DNA of 14,231 nucleotides from Lachnospiraceae bacterium (GCA_017523185.1 JAFWXB010000013.1:1-14231); one strand, 5' to 3'. Shown: positions 1-6,629, numbered from the stretch's first letter. The notes: generated from the sequence alone by a model not told the origin. A program made the numbers and translations.

Positions 1-870
1 ATGTCCGGTATTCATTGCTTGAAGCATATCAAGTGCTTCTTCGCCACGACATTCCCCTACAATAATTCTATCGGGTCGCATACGCAAAGCTGTATGAATG
101 AGTTGCCTTGGTGTAATTGCCTCTACTTCTTTTATATTGGCATTACGTGTTTCTAATCGGATAAGATTTTCAATCCCTTGCAGTTGTAATTCTGCTGAAT
201 CTTCAATTGTAATCACACGTTCTTGTGTTGGAATCCATGCTGAAAGTGCGTTTAAAAATGTTGTTTTTCCGGAACTTGTTCCACCGGAAATAAAAAGATT
301 ATAACGAGATTTTACTAATATTTCTAAAAAGTTTGCAACTTCTTGTGTCAATGTCTGCATTTCTATCATTTTTTGCATATGTATTGGCTCTTTGGGAAAT
401 TTTCTAATGGAAATTGCTGAACCATCAATAGCAATTGGCATTAAAACAATGTTGACACGCGAACCATCTTCTAATCTTGTATCTACAATAGGTTTTGTTA
501 AATTTACAACGCGATTATGTCTTCCTACGATTTGCTGGATAACATCTTGTAGTTTTTCTTCTGATGAAAAACAATGTGTATACTTTTGAATGACACCCTC
601 TTTTTCATAAAAAATATTTTGATGTCCATTTACCATAATTTCTGTGACCAAATCATCTTCTAATAATTCTTGTAAAATATCTAATTTTCGTAAAGCATTA
701 AATACTCTTTGTTCCAAATAAATACGTTCTTTAATAGAAAGTCGTTCTGAAGTTACATTCATACTAATTTCCGATGCAATTAACTCTTGCAATTCTTCTT
801 CTGATAATTCTCGTGAAAAATCCATACGTTGCAATACTTTTTCGCGAAGTAAATGACATAACTTATCCAA
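1..870 (-). CDS. cpaF: Tad/Flp pilus secretion ATPase CpaF (TadA), C-terminus cut by window edge
   Basis: Hexameric AAA-type ATPase of the type II/IV secretion family that powers assembly of Flp/Tad pili at the cytoplasmic face of the membrane. 290 residues are visible. After a helical N-terminal region comes the CpaF N-domain (FYEKEGVIQKY at 87-97; VNLTKPIVDTRLEDGSRVN at 122-140), then Walker A GGTSSGKTT (196-204), the acidic TIEDSAEL box (221-228) and Walker B RIIVGECRGEEALDML (268-283). The family is usually longer, so the C-terminal arm lies beyond position 1. Start: no ATG is well placed. A TTG at 870 sits 7 nt behind GGAG and overlaps the upstream stop by 8 nt, which suggests translational coupling. 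An in-frame ATG at 825 is the alternative. It is the third visible gene of a tad operon. Confidence 0.95.
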   Translation of the reverse strand, partial: MDKLCHLLREKVLQRMDFSRELSEEELQELIASEISMNVTSERLSIKERIYLEQRVFNALRKLDILQELLEDDLVTEIMVNGHQNIFYEKEGVIQKYTHCFSSEEKLQDVIQQIVGRHNRVVNLTKPIVDTRLEDGSRVNIVLMPIAIDGSAISIRKFPKEPIHMQKMIEMQTLTQEVANFLEILVKSRYNLFISGGTSSGKTTFLNALSAWIPTQERVITIEDSAELQLQGIENLIRLETRNANIKEVEAITPRQLIHTALRMRPDRIIVGECRGEEALDMLQAMNTGH

Positions 871-1936
871 TATATTTCTCCAAAGGCATTTGTTTTCTTA
901 AAAAATCCCCAAAATCATTCCAACGCCATTGTTCTACTAAGCGTTCACATTCAAAACTATCAGCTAAAATTGGAAGTTCTACTTGTATTATTTTTTCCAT
1001 ATAAGTCTCATATCCTTTTTGGCTCATTTCTTCCAAAAATTCTTTTTCTCGCCATTTACCTGTATTGCCATGTGTATGTAGTAAATATAAACTGTCACAT
1101 TCATTCATCAATTCAAAAAATCCTTGAAATCGCACCCCAAAATTTAAAATAATCGTATTATATTTCAGTTCTTGTTCTAAGATTTGTAACATTTTTGTAT
1201 ACATCTGTTTATCAGCTTCACAAAGACATTCAGAATTTTTTGCCGGATATATATAATCACAATGTGTCAAATGTCCAATACTTGAAACAATACGACCTTT
1301 TGTATATTTTCCGGTTTCTGTAAGTACTAACAATTCTTCTAATCCCGACACTTTTATGGTATCCTGCAACTGTGTAATTCCACTATTTTCCTGCAAATCT
1401 ACAACTAATACACTTACCTGTTCTTTCCAAACAGAGCTTAATGTAACAGAAAACGGTAATTGCATTTCACTTCCCGAAAGTGCATAAACACCTATTTTTC
1501 TTGCATATTGTACTCTGGCTTTTCGCATCACCTTTTCTTCACGTTCACTTGCAGAACGCAATATATCCACAATTTTATGGACTTCTTGGTACTTATCCAC
1601 AAATAAAACATTTTCCTGATAAAAACTATCATCTGTATAAACAGCTTCCGATGGTTGTTCCATAAAATACTCCGATTCAGATGCTTTTATTTCTTGTTCA
1701 TTATCATACAAAAATAATACGCGATTTCCAGCTTCTAGCAAATTCTGTGTCCAATGAATATCATAATCCCCAATTACAATAAATGAAAAACACTTGTCTG
1801 CTATATTATCTAATTGCACAATATCTGTAAAAATATGTAATTGAAATTCTTCTTTATAATGATTCATAAAACAATTTGTAAAACGCTTTTGATATTCTTC
1901 ATCTCCAATACAAATTGCAAGTTCCATTTTATTCAT
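863..1936 (-). CDS. TadZ/CpaE-like MinD-family protein with degenerate P-loop
   Basis: 357 residues. The N-terminal ~125 residues look like a receiver/Rossmann-type fold (FSFIVIGDYDI at 50-60, NRVLFLYDN at 71-79), as in CpaE/TadZ proteins, which localise the Tad pilus machine. From residue 146 a MinD/ParA-like core follows: RKIGVYALSGS (146-156), then VLVVDLQENSGI (177-188), and YNTIILNFG (259-267) where the Walker B/DxG element should be. The P-loop signature GxxxGKT is absent and the DxG aspartate reads as Asn, so ATP hydrolysis is unlikely. Assignment rests on this fold pattern plus position between a prepilin peptidase and cpaF. The start ATG has AAAGG seven to eight nt upstream. 23 nt separate it from the upstream gene and it overlaps cpaF. 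Sequence identity to known TadZ could not be tested. Confidence 0.75.
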   Translation of the reverse strand: MNKMELAICIGDEEYQKRFTNCFMNHYKEEFQLHIFTDIVQLDNIADKCFSFIVIGDYDIHWTQNLLEAGNRVLFLYDNEQEIKASESEYFMEQPSEAVYTDDSFYQENVLFVDKYQEVHKIVDILRSASEREEKVMRKARVQYARKIGVYALSGSEMQLPFSVTLSSVWKEQVSVLVVDLQENSGITQLQDTIKVSGLEELLVLTETGKYTKGRIVSSIGHLTHCDYIYPAKNSECLCEADKQMYTKMLQILEQELKYNTIILNFGVRFQGFFELMNECDSLYLLHTHGNTGKWREKEFLEEMSQKGYETYMEKIIQVELPILADSFECERLVEQWRWNDFGDFLRKQMPLEKYIG

Positions 1937-1959
1937 ATAATACCTTTCTTTTTTAATAT

Positions 1960-2448
1960 TTATTGTATTTGACTACATAAAAATCCGAGAAAAATCGCAA
2001 TTGAAAAATGTATATAATGTTCCTTCTCATTTAATGGAATATACGCCTTTCTGTCACCTGCACAAAGCTCCATAAGATAATAAACCCCTCTTGTTATTCC
2101 ACTTTTTAATGTATGAGAAGAAAGCATTTTCACAAAAGAAAACACACCTGCAATCAAAAACGCATATACCATACACATCATCAATTCTTTTAATTCTATA
2201 AATCCACCTATTAGGGAAAATAATTTGATATCTCCGGCACCTAAAATGCCACTTAGAAATAACAGATATAAAATGACAATCGGAAAAGAAATAAGAAATA
2301 CTGCTTTTATAACACCTACTGTTCCATTTAAAAGAAATTCTCTTATAAAAGCAATTCCACAACCTACGAATATTAGCCGATTACTAATCTTCATGTATTT
2401 GAAATCCATATATACAGCTATCAGTAACAATACATATACAACCCACAA
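1960..2448 (-). CDS. tadV: Prepilin peptidase, A24 family (TadV/CpaA)
   Basis: Membrane aspartic peptidase that removes the leader of Flp prepilins before pilus assembly. 162 residues, the short TadV/CpaA form without the N-methylation domain. The two catalytic aspartates of the family are visible: D15 in VYMDFKYMKISN and D73 in the GAGDIKLFSLIGG (GxGD) motif. About four to five hydrophobic segments are evident (1-14, 24-36, 45-67, 88-107, 146-160). The start is a TTG at 2448, because AGAGGTGAT, an almost full anti-16S match, ends about 7 nt upstream and no in-frame ATG is available. It is the first gene of the tad operon, about 120 nt behind the promoter at 2574-2602. The pilin it would cleave is not in this window. 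Confidence 0.92.
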   Translation of the reverse strand: MWVVYVLLLIAVYMDFKYMKISNRLIFVGCGIAFIREFLLNGTVGVIKAVFLISFPIVILYLLFLSGILGAGDIKLFSLIGGFIELKELMMCMVYAFLIAGVFSFVKMLSSHTLKSGITRGVYYLMELCAGDRKAYIPLNEKEHYIHFSIAIFLGFLCSQIQ

Positions 2449-2573
2449 ATAACATCACCTCTTTTACCACAAAATTTTACTATACTATTTTTACTGTGAT
2501 ATTTTTATTCATTTTGCTACTTGCTTATAGATGATTGATGCAATCTCTATTTCAATATGAATTTTGTATTTGC

Positions 2574-2602
2574 ATTATAGCAACTAATACGTTACTTGTC
2601 TA
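2574..2602 (-). promoter_or_regulatory. Sigma-A promoter of the tad operon
   Basis: Reading the minus strand: -35 TAGACA (2602-2597), 17-nt spacer, -10 TATAAT (2579-2574). Only one base differs from the two consensus hexamers. It predicts a start near 2567 and a leader of about 120 nt before the TTG of the prepilin peptidase. The leader carries CTATAAGCAAGT (2530-2519), related to inverted-repeat arms elsewhere in the window. Confidence 0.75.
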
Positions 2603-2658
2603 GTCTTTTTTTATAAAAATAAAAATTTGTAGATATTTTACAAGATTTTTTTACTTTT

Positions 2659-2688
2659 TTGTATAGTTTTGCCATTTGTGCTTATACT
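2659..2688 (+). promoter_or_regulatory. Candidate sigma-A promoter of the YaaL-like gene
   Basis: -35 TTGTAT (2659-2664), 18-nt spacer, -10 TATACT (2683-2688). The match is moderate, but it lies at the right distance upstream of the Shine-Dalgarno sequence at 2714-2719, and no better pair was seen in the gap. Confidence 0.4.
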
Positions 2689-2713
2689 TGTAAAAATAGG
2701 TAAATGATTTTGG

Positions 2714-2740
2714 AAGGAGAAATAGGTTTTTAACCTTATG
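2714..2740 (+). promoter_or_regulatory. Shine-Dalgarno separated from ATG by a small hairpin
   Basis: AAGGAG at 2714-2719 is 18 nt from the ATG at 2738, normally too far for efficient initiation. Between them AGGTT (2724-2728) and AACCT (2732-2736) form a 5-bp stem with a UUU loop. Folding it out leaves about 5 nt between the Shine-Dalgarno sequence and the start. A stop codon (TAG, 2723-2725) lies in frame upstream and there is no alternative start codon in between, so the start at 2738 (or ATG 2747) is forced. Confidence 0.55.
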
Positions 2741-2983
2741 AAATTTATGAAACTTTTTAAACTAAAATATTTACCCCAAGACGAACCGTATCTTATTTTA
2801 AAAGATGACCTTGAAAAAACCACTTTAGAATTAAAAAATGCGTATAATAACTTAGAAAATGCAATAGAACCTGATTTGATTGATTCTTATATTTATCAAA
2901 CAAAAGCCATACAAATGCGATATAAATTTTTATTAGAATGTGCAAAAAAATTAGAGGATTCTTATACTAAGAACCCTCTTTGA
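2738..2983 (+). CDS. YaaL-like small protein (DUF2508 family)
   Basis: 81 residues, highly charged and predicted all-helical. The stretch LELKNAYNNLENAIEPDLID (30-49) followed by SYIYQTKAIQMRYKFLLECA matches the DUF2508/YaaL pattern, in which an 'x-D-P-DLID-xxIYxxxAxxxRYxxLL' signature closes the domain. The family is small, soluble and of unknown function, and in many Firmicutes it sits near recR and sigK-type genes; none of those is present here. Its 3' end overlaps the convergent fliS gene by 22 nt, and those shared bases also encode a terminator hairpin. The start is fixed by an in-frame stop just upstream. Ribosome binding is unusual (see the site at 2714-2740). Confidence 0.8.
   Translation: MKFMKLFKLKYLPQDEPYLILKDDLEKTTLELKNAYNNLENAIEPDLIDSYIYQTKAIQMRYKFLLECAKKLEDSYTKNPL
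2944..2979 (-). terminator. Intrinsic terminator of flagellin-fliS, embedded in coding ends
   Basis: On the minus strand AGAGG-G-TTCTTA (2979-2968), loop GTA, TAAGAA-T-CCTCT (2964-2953) makes a 12-bp stem with one G-U pair, followed by AATTTTTTT (2952-2944). It includes the fliS stop codon and the last codons of the convergent YaaL-like gene. On the plus strand the central pair becomes A-C and the following T-run is only three bases, so it should terminate mainly the minus-strand transcript. Confidence 0.8.
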
Positions 2984-3435
2984 ACATTATAATCATAATT
3001 TTCATTTAAACTTGTTTTTCCATAGGTAATACCTGCATATACATTTTGTATATTTCCCATTAATGGTCTTGAGTTGTCTGATTTTGCAGCCTCTAAAAAA
3101 GAGCTGTACAAACGCCTTAAGACCTTTTCTGCTTCTTCAATACCTTCTGTTTTGTTCTGATAGATAGCTTTTGCTACACATCTTCTGCAAAAAACATATA
3201 AACTATGTAAATTTTTTGAAATTTCATATGAAAAATCCAATCCTTTTATCAAAGATTCTATAGAAACATCGGCATGACGAAGTGCTAATTTATATGCATT
3301 ATGATTTTGTTCTTGATGTGCTTGCTTTGCTTCATCTAAATACGCAAACACAATTTCATACATAATAACTATCATTTCTCCCTTATTACAAAGGCTGAGC
3401 CTTCTTGTAAAATCTTGTTTTAAGGAATTTTCCAT
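2962..3435 (-). CDS. fliS: Flagellar secretion chaperone FliS
   Basis: 157 residues. FliS binds the C-terminal D0 helices of newly made flagellin in the cytoplasm and delivers it to the flagellar type III export gate. The four-helix pattern is clear: RLSLCNKGEMIVIMYEI (family 'sPgElvlmLYdg') near the N-terminus, then KALRHADVSIESL-type helices (LALRHADVSIESLIKGLDFS), YEISKNLHSLYVFCRRCVAK (family 'hnLxxLYxYixrrL') and EEAEKVLRRLYSSFLEA. About 30 extra residues after the chaperone core make it slightly long. The start is the ATG at 3435 because GGAGG (3445-3441) lies 5 nt upstream; the more distal ATG at 3465 places that Shine-Dalgarno inside the gene. It follows flagellin at 192 nt and probably shares its sigma-D transcript. 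Confidence 0.9.
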   Translation of the reverse strand: MENSLKQDFTRRLSLCNKGEMIVIMYEIVFAYLDEAKQAHQEQNHNAYKLALRHADVSIESLIKGLDFSYEISKNLHSLYVFCRRCVAKAIYQNKTEGIEEAEKVLRRLYSSFLEAAKSDNSRPLMGNIQNVYAGITYGKTSLNENYDYNVQRGFLV

Positions 3436-3449
3436 AATTTCCTCCATAA

Positions 3450-3497
3450 TTATAAGCAAATTCATATTTGAAATCCATATTTGTCACTTGCTTATAA
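3450..3497. repeat. Inverted repeat TTATAAGCAA / TTGCTTATAA upstream of fliS
   Basis: Perfect 10-bp arms at 3450-3459 and 3488-3497 with a 28-nt loop. The proximal arm ends 4 nt from the fliS Shine-Dalgarno sequence. The same 10-bp arms occur inside the 14-bp inverted repeat at 8964-9008, so this may be a protein-binding site or a recurrent mRNA element. Confidence 0.65.
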
Positions 3498-3583
3498 GTA
3501 AATAATTATTTTGCGATTTATTTAGGTGTAGCGAATATTCGAAAAGCATATTCACTACTTACTTATAATTGAATAACTGTTTT
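3486..3583. repeat. Imperfect direct repeat, 27 nt, in flagellin-fliS spacer
   Basis: Positions 3486-3512 and 3557-3583 match at 22 of 27 bases (both begin ACTT-CTTATAA and end TTTT), 71 nt apart, flanking the hairpin at 3528-3558. It may be a duplicated regulatory or processing segment. Low complexity (A+T) makes chance similarity partly possible. Confidence 0.4.
3528..3558 (-). other. Intercistronic stem-loop between flagellin and fliS
   Basis: On the minus strand GTAGTGAATAT (3558-3548), 9-nt loop, ATATTCGCTAC (3538-3528): an 11-bp fully paired stem that includes one G-U wobble. On the plus strand the same position is a C-A mismatch, so it suits minus-strand RNA. No T-run follows, so it is not a classical terminator. 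It could stabilise the flagellin mRNA 3' end and lower fliS output. Confidence 0.5.
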
Positions 3584-3627
3584 TACTGTTTTGTTAAAAT
3601 ATTTTTAATTACTAAACCATTTCCTTA

Positions 3628-5052
3628 TTAACGTAATAACGATAATACTTGTTGTGGAATTTCATTTGCTTGTGCTAATACAGATGTGGCTGCCTGACTT
3701 AAAATTTGTTGTTGTGTATAATTTGTCATTTCTTCTGCCATATCTGTATCCATAATTCCTGAATATGCAGAGGTCATATTCTCTCCTGTTTCTGCAAGAC
3801 TGGCTGTAGCATATTCCAAACGATTTTGGAATGCACCAAGACGCGAACGACATTCTGTTAATTTTGCAATTGCATCATCTAATGTTGTCATAGCTCTTTC
3901 TGCACCATTTACTTTTGATACATCAATCGCATCAATATAAAGACTTGTAGAAGATACTTCTGTAATTCTTACATCCATTGTTTGAAATTCATTTGCACCA
4001 ATCTGAATTGTCATAGAACCAATATCTGTAACTTCAATTGGATAATTTCCATTTTCTTCATCAATTGCAGTTGGTTCATAACTTTCATTTAAAAGGAAAT
4101 CAATCATAAATCCATTACTATCTGTAATTTTTACACGATTTCCATCTGCAACAATAGAAGTTGTACTTGTAAATTTCGATACTTCATAATCACTTGGTAA
4201 CGATACTTTTGCATTTGTACCTGTTTTATTGATAATATACACACCATCTTCTAAAACAGCACCTTCTGTACTTTCGCTAATTCCCATAGCTTCAGCTAAT
4301 TCTTGTGTACAAGTAATTTCAATTCCTTCATCTGTCCCAAAATATTCAGACTTAATTACTAATGTCTGTGCTGTTTCATCTGCTTCAATCATACATCCAG
4401 CTTCTTGTGCAGCAGTACGAATTGCATATAAGTATTCATCATATGGCATAGAACCACTTACTTCTACGGTTACACCATTGATATTAATTGTGCCTTCCGG
4501 TAAATCTTCCGAATATTTTACTTCCATACCAGCTTGTGTTGCAGTTGCTTCTACATTTATCATATAAGTAGCAGGGTCTACTGTATCAGATACATACATA
4601 CGACTTGCTTTTTCTGCGTACACACGCACATCAGAAGAACCATCTAAAAGTGGTTTTGTATTATATTCCGTATCTTGTGAAATACGGTCAACTTCTTTTT
4701 GTAATTCATCAATTTCTTCTTGAATACTTTGTCTTTCTGAAAATGCATTTGTTCCGTTTGCAGCTTGTACAGCTAATTCTCTCATTCTCTGTAACATACT
4801 GCTTACTTCATTTAATGCTCCGTCTGCAATCTGAACAACAGAAATTGCATCTGATGCATTTGTTTCTGCCTGGTCTAATGCATCAATCTGTGTTTTCATT
4901 TTATTGGAAATAGCAACACCTGCCGGATTATCCCCTGCATGATTTAATTTAATACCTGTAGATAAACGTTCCATAGATGCAGCTAATTTATTTTCAATAC
5001 GTAATAATTGTCTGTTTGTAACAACGGCTGACATGTTACGATTAATAATCAT
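3628..5052 (-). CDS. fliC: Flagellin
   Basis: 474 residues, the structural subunit of the flagellar filament. The N-terminal D0/D1 region is canonical: MIINRNMSAV, SMERLSTGIKLNHAGDNPAG (26-45), VVQIADGALNEVSSMLQRMR (72-91). LQRMRELAVQ (87-96) corresponds to the TLR5-recognised site of flagellins. The C-terminal D1/D0 is also canonical, ending YTQQQILSQAATSVLAQAN then EIPQQVLSLLR. Between them about 230 residues (roughly 140-375) form a variable, beta-rich outer domain with the common IGANEFQTMDVRI motif. The D0/D1 ends and IGAN motif resemble Lachnospiraceae flagellins. The start ATG has AGAGG 8 nt upstream. It is transcribed from a sigma-D promoter and followed by fliS, the usual flagellin-chaperone pairing, although no other flagellar gene is in the window. 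Confidence 0.97.
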   Translation of the reverse strand: MIINRNMSAVVTNRQLLRIENKLAASMERLSTGIKLNHAGDNPAGVAISNKMKTQIDALDQAETNASDAISVVQIADGALNEVSSMLQRMRELAVQAANGTNAFSERQSIQEEIDELQKEVDRISQDTEYNTKPLLDGSSDVRVYAEKASRMYVSDTVDPATYMINVEATATQAGMEVKYSEDLPEGTININGVTVEVSGSMPYDEYLYAIRTAAQEAGCMIEADETAQTLVIKSEYFGTDEGIEITCTQELAEAMGISESTEGAVLEDGVYIINKTGTNAKVSLPSDYEVSKFTSTTSIVADGNRVKITDSNGFMIDFLLNESYEPTAIDEENGNYPIEVTDIGSMTIQIGANEFQTMDVRITEVSSTSLYIDAIDVSKVNGAERAMTTLDDAIAKLTECRSRLGAFQNRLEYATASLAETGENMTSAYSGIMDTDMAEEMTNYTQQQILSQAATSVLAQANEIPQQVLSLLR

Positions 5053-5123
5053 ACTCTTTTCCTCTCATATCCTTTTTCGCTTCCGTGCGTATCATTTGAC
5101 TCCCATGTCATTTTATGCCAAAT

Positions 5124-5150
5124 ATATCGTCTTTTTTTGCAAAATACTTA
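5124..5150 (-). promoter_or_regulatory. Sigma-D (sigma-28) flagellar promoter of flagellin
   Basis: Minus strand: TAAGTATT (5150-5143), 11-nt spacer, GACGATAT (5131-5124), compared with the family consensus TAAAGTTT-N11-GCCGATAA (B. subtilis TAAA-N15-GCCGATAT). It predicts a start near 5116 and a leader of about 64 nt. This class of promoter is expected for late flagellar genes. Confidence 0.85.
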
Positions 5151-5170
5151 ACCTTATTGCAATCATATAT

Positions 5171-5199
5171 TTGCTTTTTGTCGTGAATCGTATTATAAT
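5171..5199 (+). promoter_or_regulatory. Sigma-A promoter of the DUF1858 gene
   Basis: -35 TTGCTT (5171-5176), 17-nt spacer, perfect -10 TATAAT (5194-5199), about 33 nt before the ATG, with AGGAGG (5219-5224) between. It diverges from the flagellin promoter. Confidence 0.65.
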
Positions 5200-5232
5200 A
5201 ACAAGCGAAAAAAGAAAAAGGAGGCTTATCCA

Positions 5233-5436
5233 ATGGCAAAAGTTACAAAGGATACCATGATTGGCGAACTTCTTCACATTAATGCAGATATCGCTCCTAT
5301 GCTTTTAGGAATTGGTATGCATTGTCTTGGTTGTCCATCATCTCAGATGGAAACAATTGAACAAGCTGCTATGGTTCATGGAATCAATCCGGATGATTTA
5401 TTAGAAGATATCAATGACTTCTTAGAACACAATTAA
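5233..5436 (+). CDS. DUF1858 small protein (hybrid-cluster-protein-associated disulfide domain)
   Basis: 67 residues. The motif GIGMHCLGCPSSQMETIEQA (26-45), with two cysteines (C31, C34) in an HCxGCP context, is the signature of DUF1858/prismane-associated small proteins common in anaerobes. They are named for proximity to, or fusion with, hybrid cluster proteins and may form a redox-active disulfide or bind metal; no biochemical role is established. The whole protein is one domain: helix-rich N-terminus (TMIGELLHINADIAPMLL), the cysteine motif, then an acidic C-terminal helix. The Shine-Dalgarno is a full AGGAGG 8 nt before the ATG and it has its own promoter, so it is probably well expressed. 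No hybrid cluster protein gene is visible nearby. Confidence 0.9.
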   Translation: MAKVTKDTMIGELLHINADIAPMLLGIGMHCLGCPSSQMETIEQAAMVHGINPDDLLEDINDFLEHN

Positions 5437-5445
5437 TAATTGTTA

Positions 5446-5547
5446 AAAAGAGGCTGTCACATAAAGTAACATACTATAAAAATATTGTTTTATATTCTAA
5501 AAAACTATATTTTGTATAAAATTTACTTTTTTGTGACAGCCTCTTTT
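5446..5547. repeat. Long perfect inverted repeat acting as bidirectional terminator; MITE-like
   Basis: AAAAGAGGCTGTCACA (5446-5461) is exactly complementary to 5532-5547. Just inside, AAAGTAA (5463-5469) pairs with TTACTTT (5523-5529), leaving an A+T-rich interior of about 53 nt. The element fills the gap between two convergent genes, starting 9 nt after one stop and ending 3 nt before the other, with A/T tracts that would serve as U-runs on either strand. The GAGGCTGTCaCA end resembles terminal inverted repeats I associate with IS1182-type elements, so it may be a non-autonomous remnant. No clear target duplication was seen and no transposase is present. Confidence 0.7.
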
Positions 5548-5550
5548 ATA

Positions 5551-6336
5551 TTATGAATCAGAAAGTGAATATAACACTTCTAATGCATTTCCCTTTATAA
5601 TTAATGTTCCATGTTCTTCCAAATAAGCTCCCATTGCAGGCTTATAATTTTTAAAAGATGCATATTCTGAAGAAATATTGCATATTTTATTAAATTCTTC
5701 CGGAGAATGATGACTTTTATGCAATAAAAGATAATAAGTATTTTTATATCCATCTTTATATAAGCTATTTTCTCCTGAATAATAGCTACCTAATGCATTC
5801 GCCAATTGTTCTACTTGGGAAAGATTTTCAAATTGAAACAGCTTTGTTAAATCTGCTCCTTCTTCTAATTCCGGAAGCACAATTTTTTCTGTTTCTTCTG
5901 TTTTTATTTCTGTTTCAGAATTTTCTTTTTCTTTTATTTGTTTACTATCTTTACATAATTGACGGAATAATCCTAAAATATCATCTGCTCCATGTAAATT
6001 TGCAAACAGATTTCCATTTTTTTCATCTTCGGTTTCTATTTCGGGATTAAATTCTGAAAACTTGGAAAAACGAGTATCTATTTCCTCCGGATATTCTACT
6101 TTTGTAATTTGTAATATAACATTTTCATCTACCATTGGAATTGCTTCTACCATAAGTGGAGTATTCTCTGCTTCAAATCCAAACTCATAATTTGCCTGTT
6201 CTATCATATCACGAAACAAATTTTTGGCTTTTTCAGTTCCATAAGCAAGTTCGCTGATTTTAATATGTCTTGCAGCCAAATCCTCTTTGGTTAATGTACA
6301 ACGAATTTGATTTTCATTTACTTTTTCAATTTTCAT
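5551..6336 (-). CDS. mecA: MecA adaptor protein for ClpC
   Basis: 261 residues. MecA recognises substrates and delivers them to the ClpC unfoldase for ClpP proteolysis; in Bacillus it controls ComK and hence competence. The N-terminal substrate-binding domain is conserved: MKIEKVNENQIRCTLTKEDL (1-20), then ISELAYGTEKAKNLFRDMI, FGFEAENTPLMVEAIP and ITKVEYPEEIDTRFSKFSEF. A variable acidic linker (about 100-160) precedes the C-terminal ClpC-binding domain (LFQFENLSQVEQLA; SLYKDGYKNTYYLLLHKS; SEYASFKNYKPAMGAYLEEH). Length is somewhat above the Bacillus protein, mostly in the linker. The start ATG has GGAAGTGATAAA upstream. In Clostridia without ComK its targets are unknown. It is monocistronic, with a promoter at 6472-6500. 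Confidence 0.95.
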   Translation of the reverse strand: MKIEKVNENQIRCTLTKEDLAARHIKISELAYGTEKAKNLFRDMIEQANYEFGFEAENTPLMVEAIPMVDENVILQITKVEYPEEIDTRFSKFSEFNPEIETEDEKNGNLFANLHGADDILGLFRQLCKDSKQIKEKENSETEIKTEETEKIVLPELEEGADLTKLFQFENLSQVEQLANALGSYYSGENSLYKDGYKNTYYLLLHKSHHSPEEFNKICNISSEYASFKNYKPAMGAYLEEHGTLIIKGNALEVLYSLSDS

Positions 6337-6471
6337 TTTATCACTTCCTTATTCTGTAACCGTTTTTAATATTATCAACAACTATATCTTTTCTTACAAA
6401 CATTTCATGCAGATAAATTACTATTACGAATATACAAAATTTTAAAAAATTTATTTTCCAAATTCTTTATA

Positions 6472-6500
6472 ATTCTATTATATCTTATGTATTTTGTCTA
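6472..6500 (-). promoter_or_regulatory. Sigma-A promoter of mecA
   Basis: Minus strand: -35 TAGACA (6500-6495), 17-nt spacer, -10 TAGAAT (6477-6472), each one base off consensus. It predicts a leader of about 130 nt before mecA. The -35 hexamer and its preceding C are identical to those of the tad promoter. The rest of the 334-nt gap (6337-6670) is A+T-rich, with a small TTTGC-TTAC-GCAAA palindrome at 6563-6576 and the kinase promoter candidate. Confidence 0.6.
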
Positions 6501-6629
6501 GCATTTTCATAATAAAACAAATATAAAGATATTATAAATTTAACAAAATAATCCTTTTACTATTTGCTTACGCAAAAAATACCTAATGCAAAAAAGTAAC
6601 TTAATTTTTACATTTTTTTAGAAAAACAC

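Noticed and set aside
98..1152. Plus-strand open frames opposite cpaF and the TadZ-like gene
   Set aside because: They lie antisense to clearly conserved proteins, lack ribosome binding sites and show no family pattern.
3439..3465. Upstream ATG at 3465 as the fliS start
   Set aside because: It has no Shine-Dalgarno and would place GGAGG inside the gene; the ATG at 3435 fits.
4229..4913. Plus-strand open frames opposite flagellin
   Set aside because: Antisense to a conserved gene; leucine- and serine-rich content is what the reverse of flagellin codons gives.
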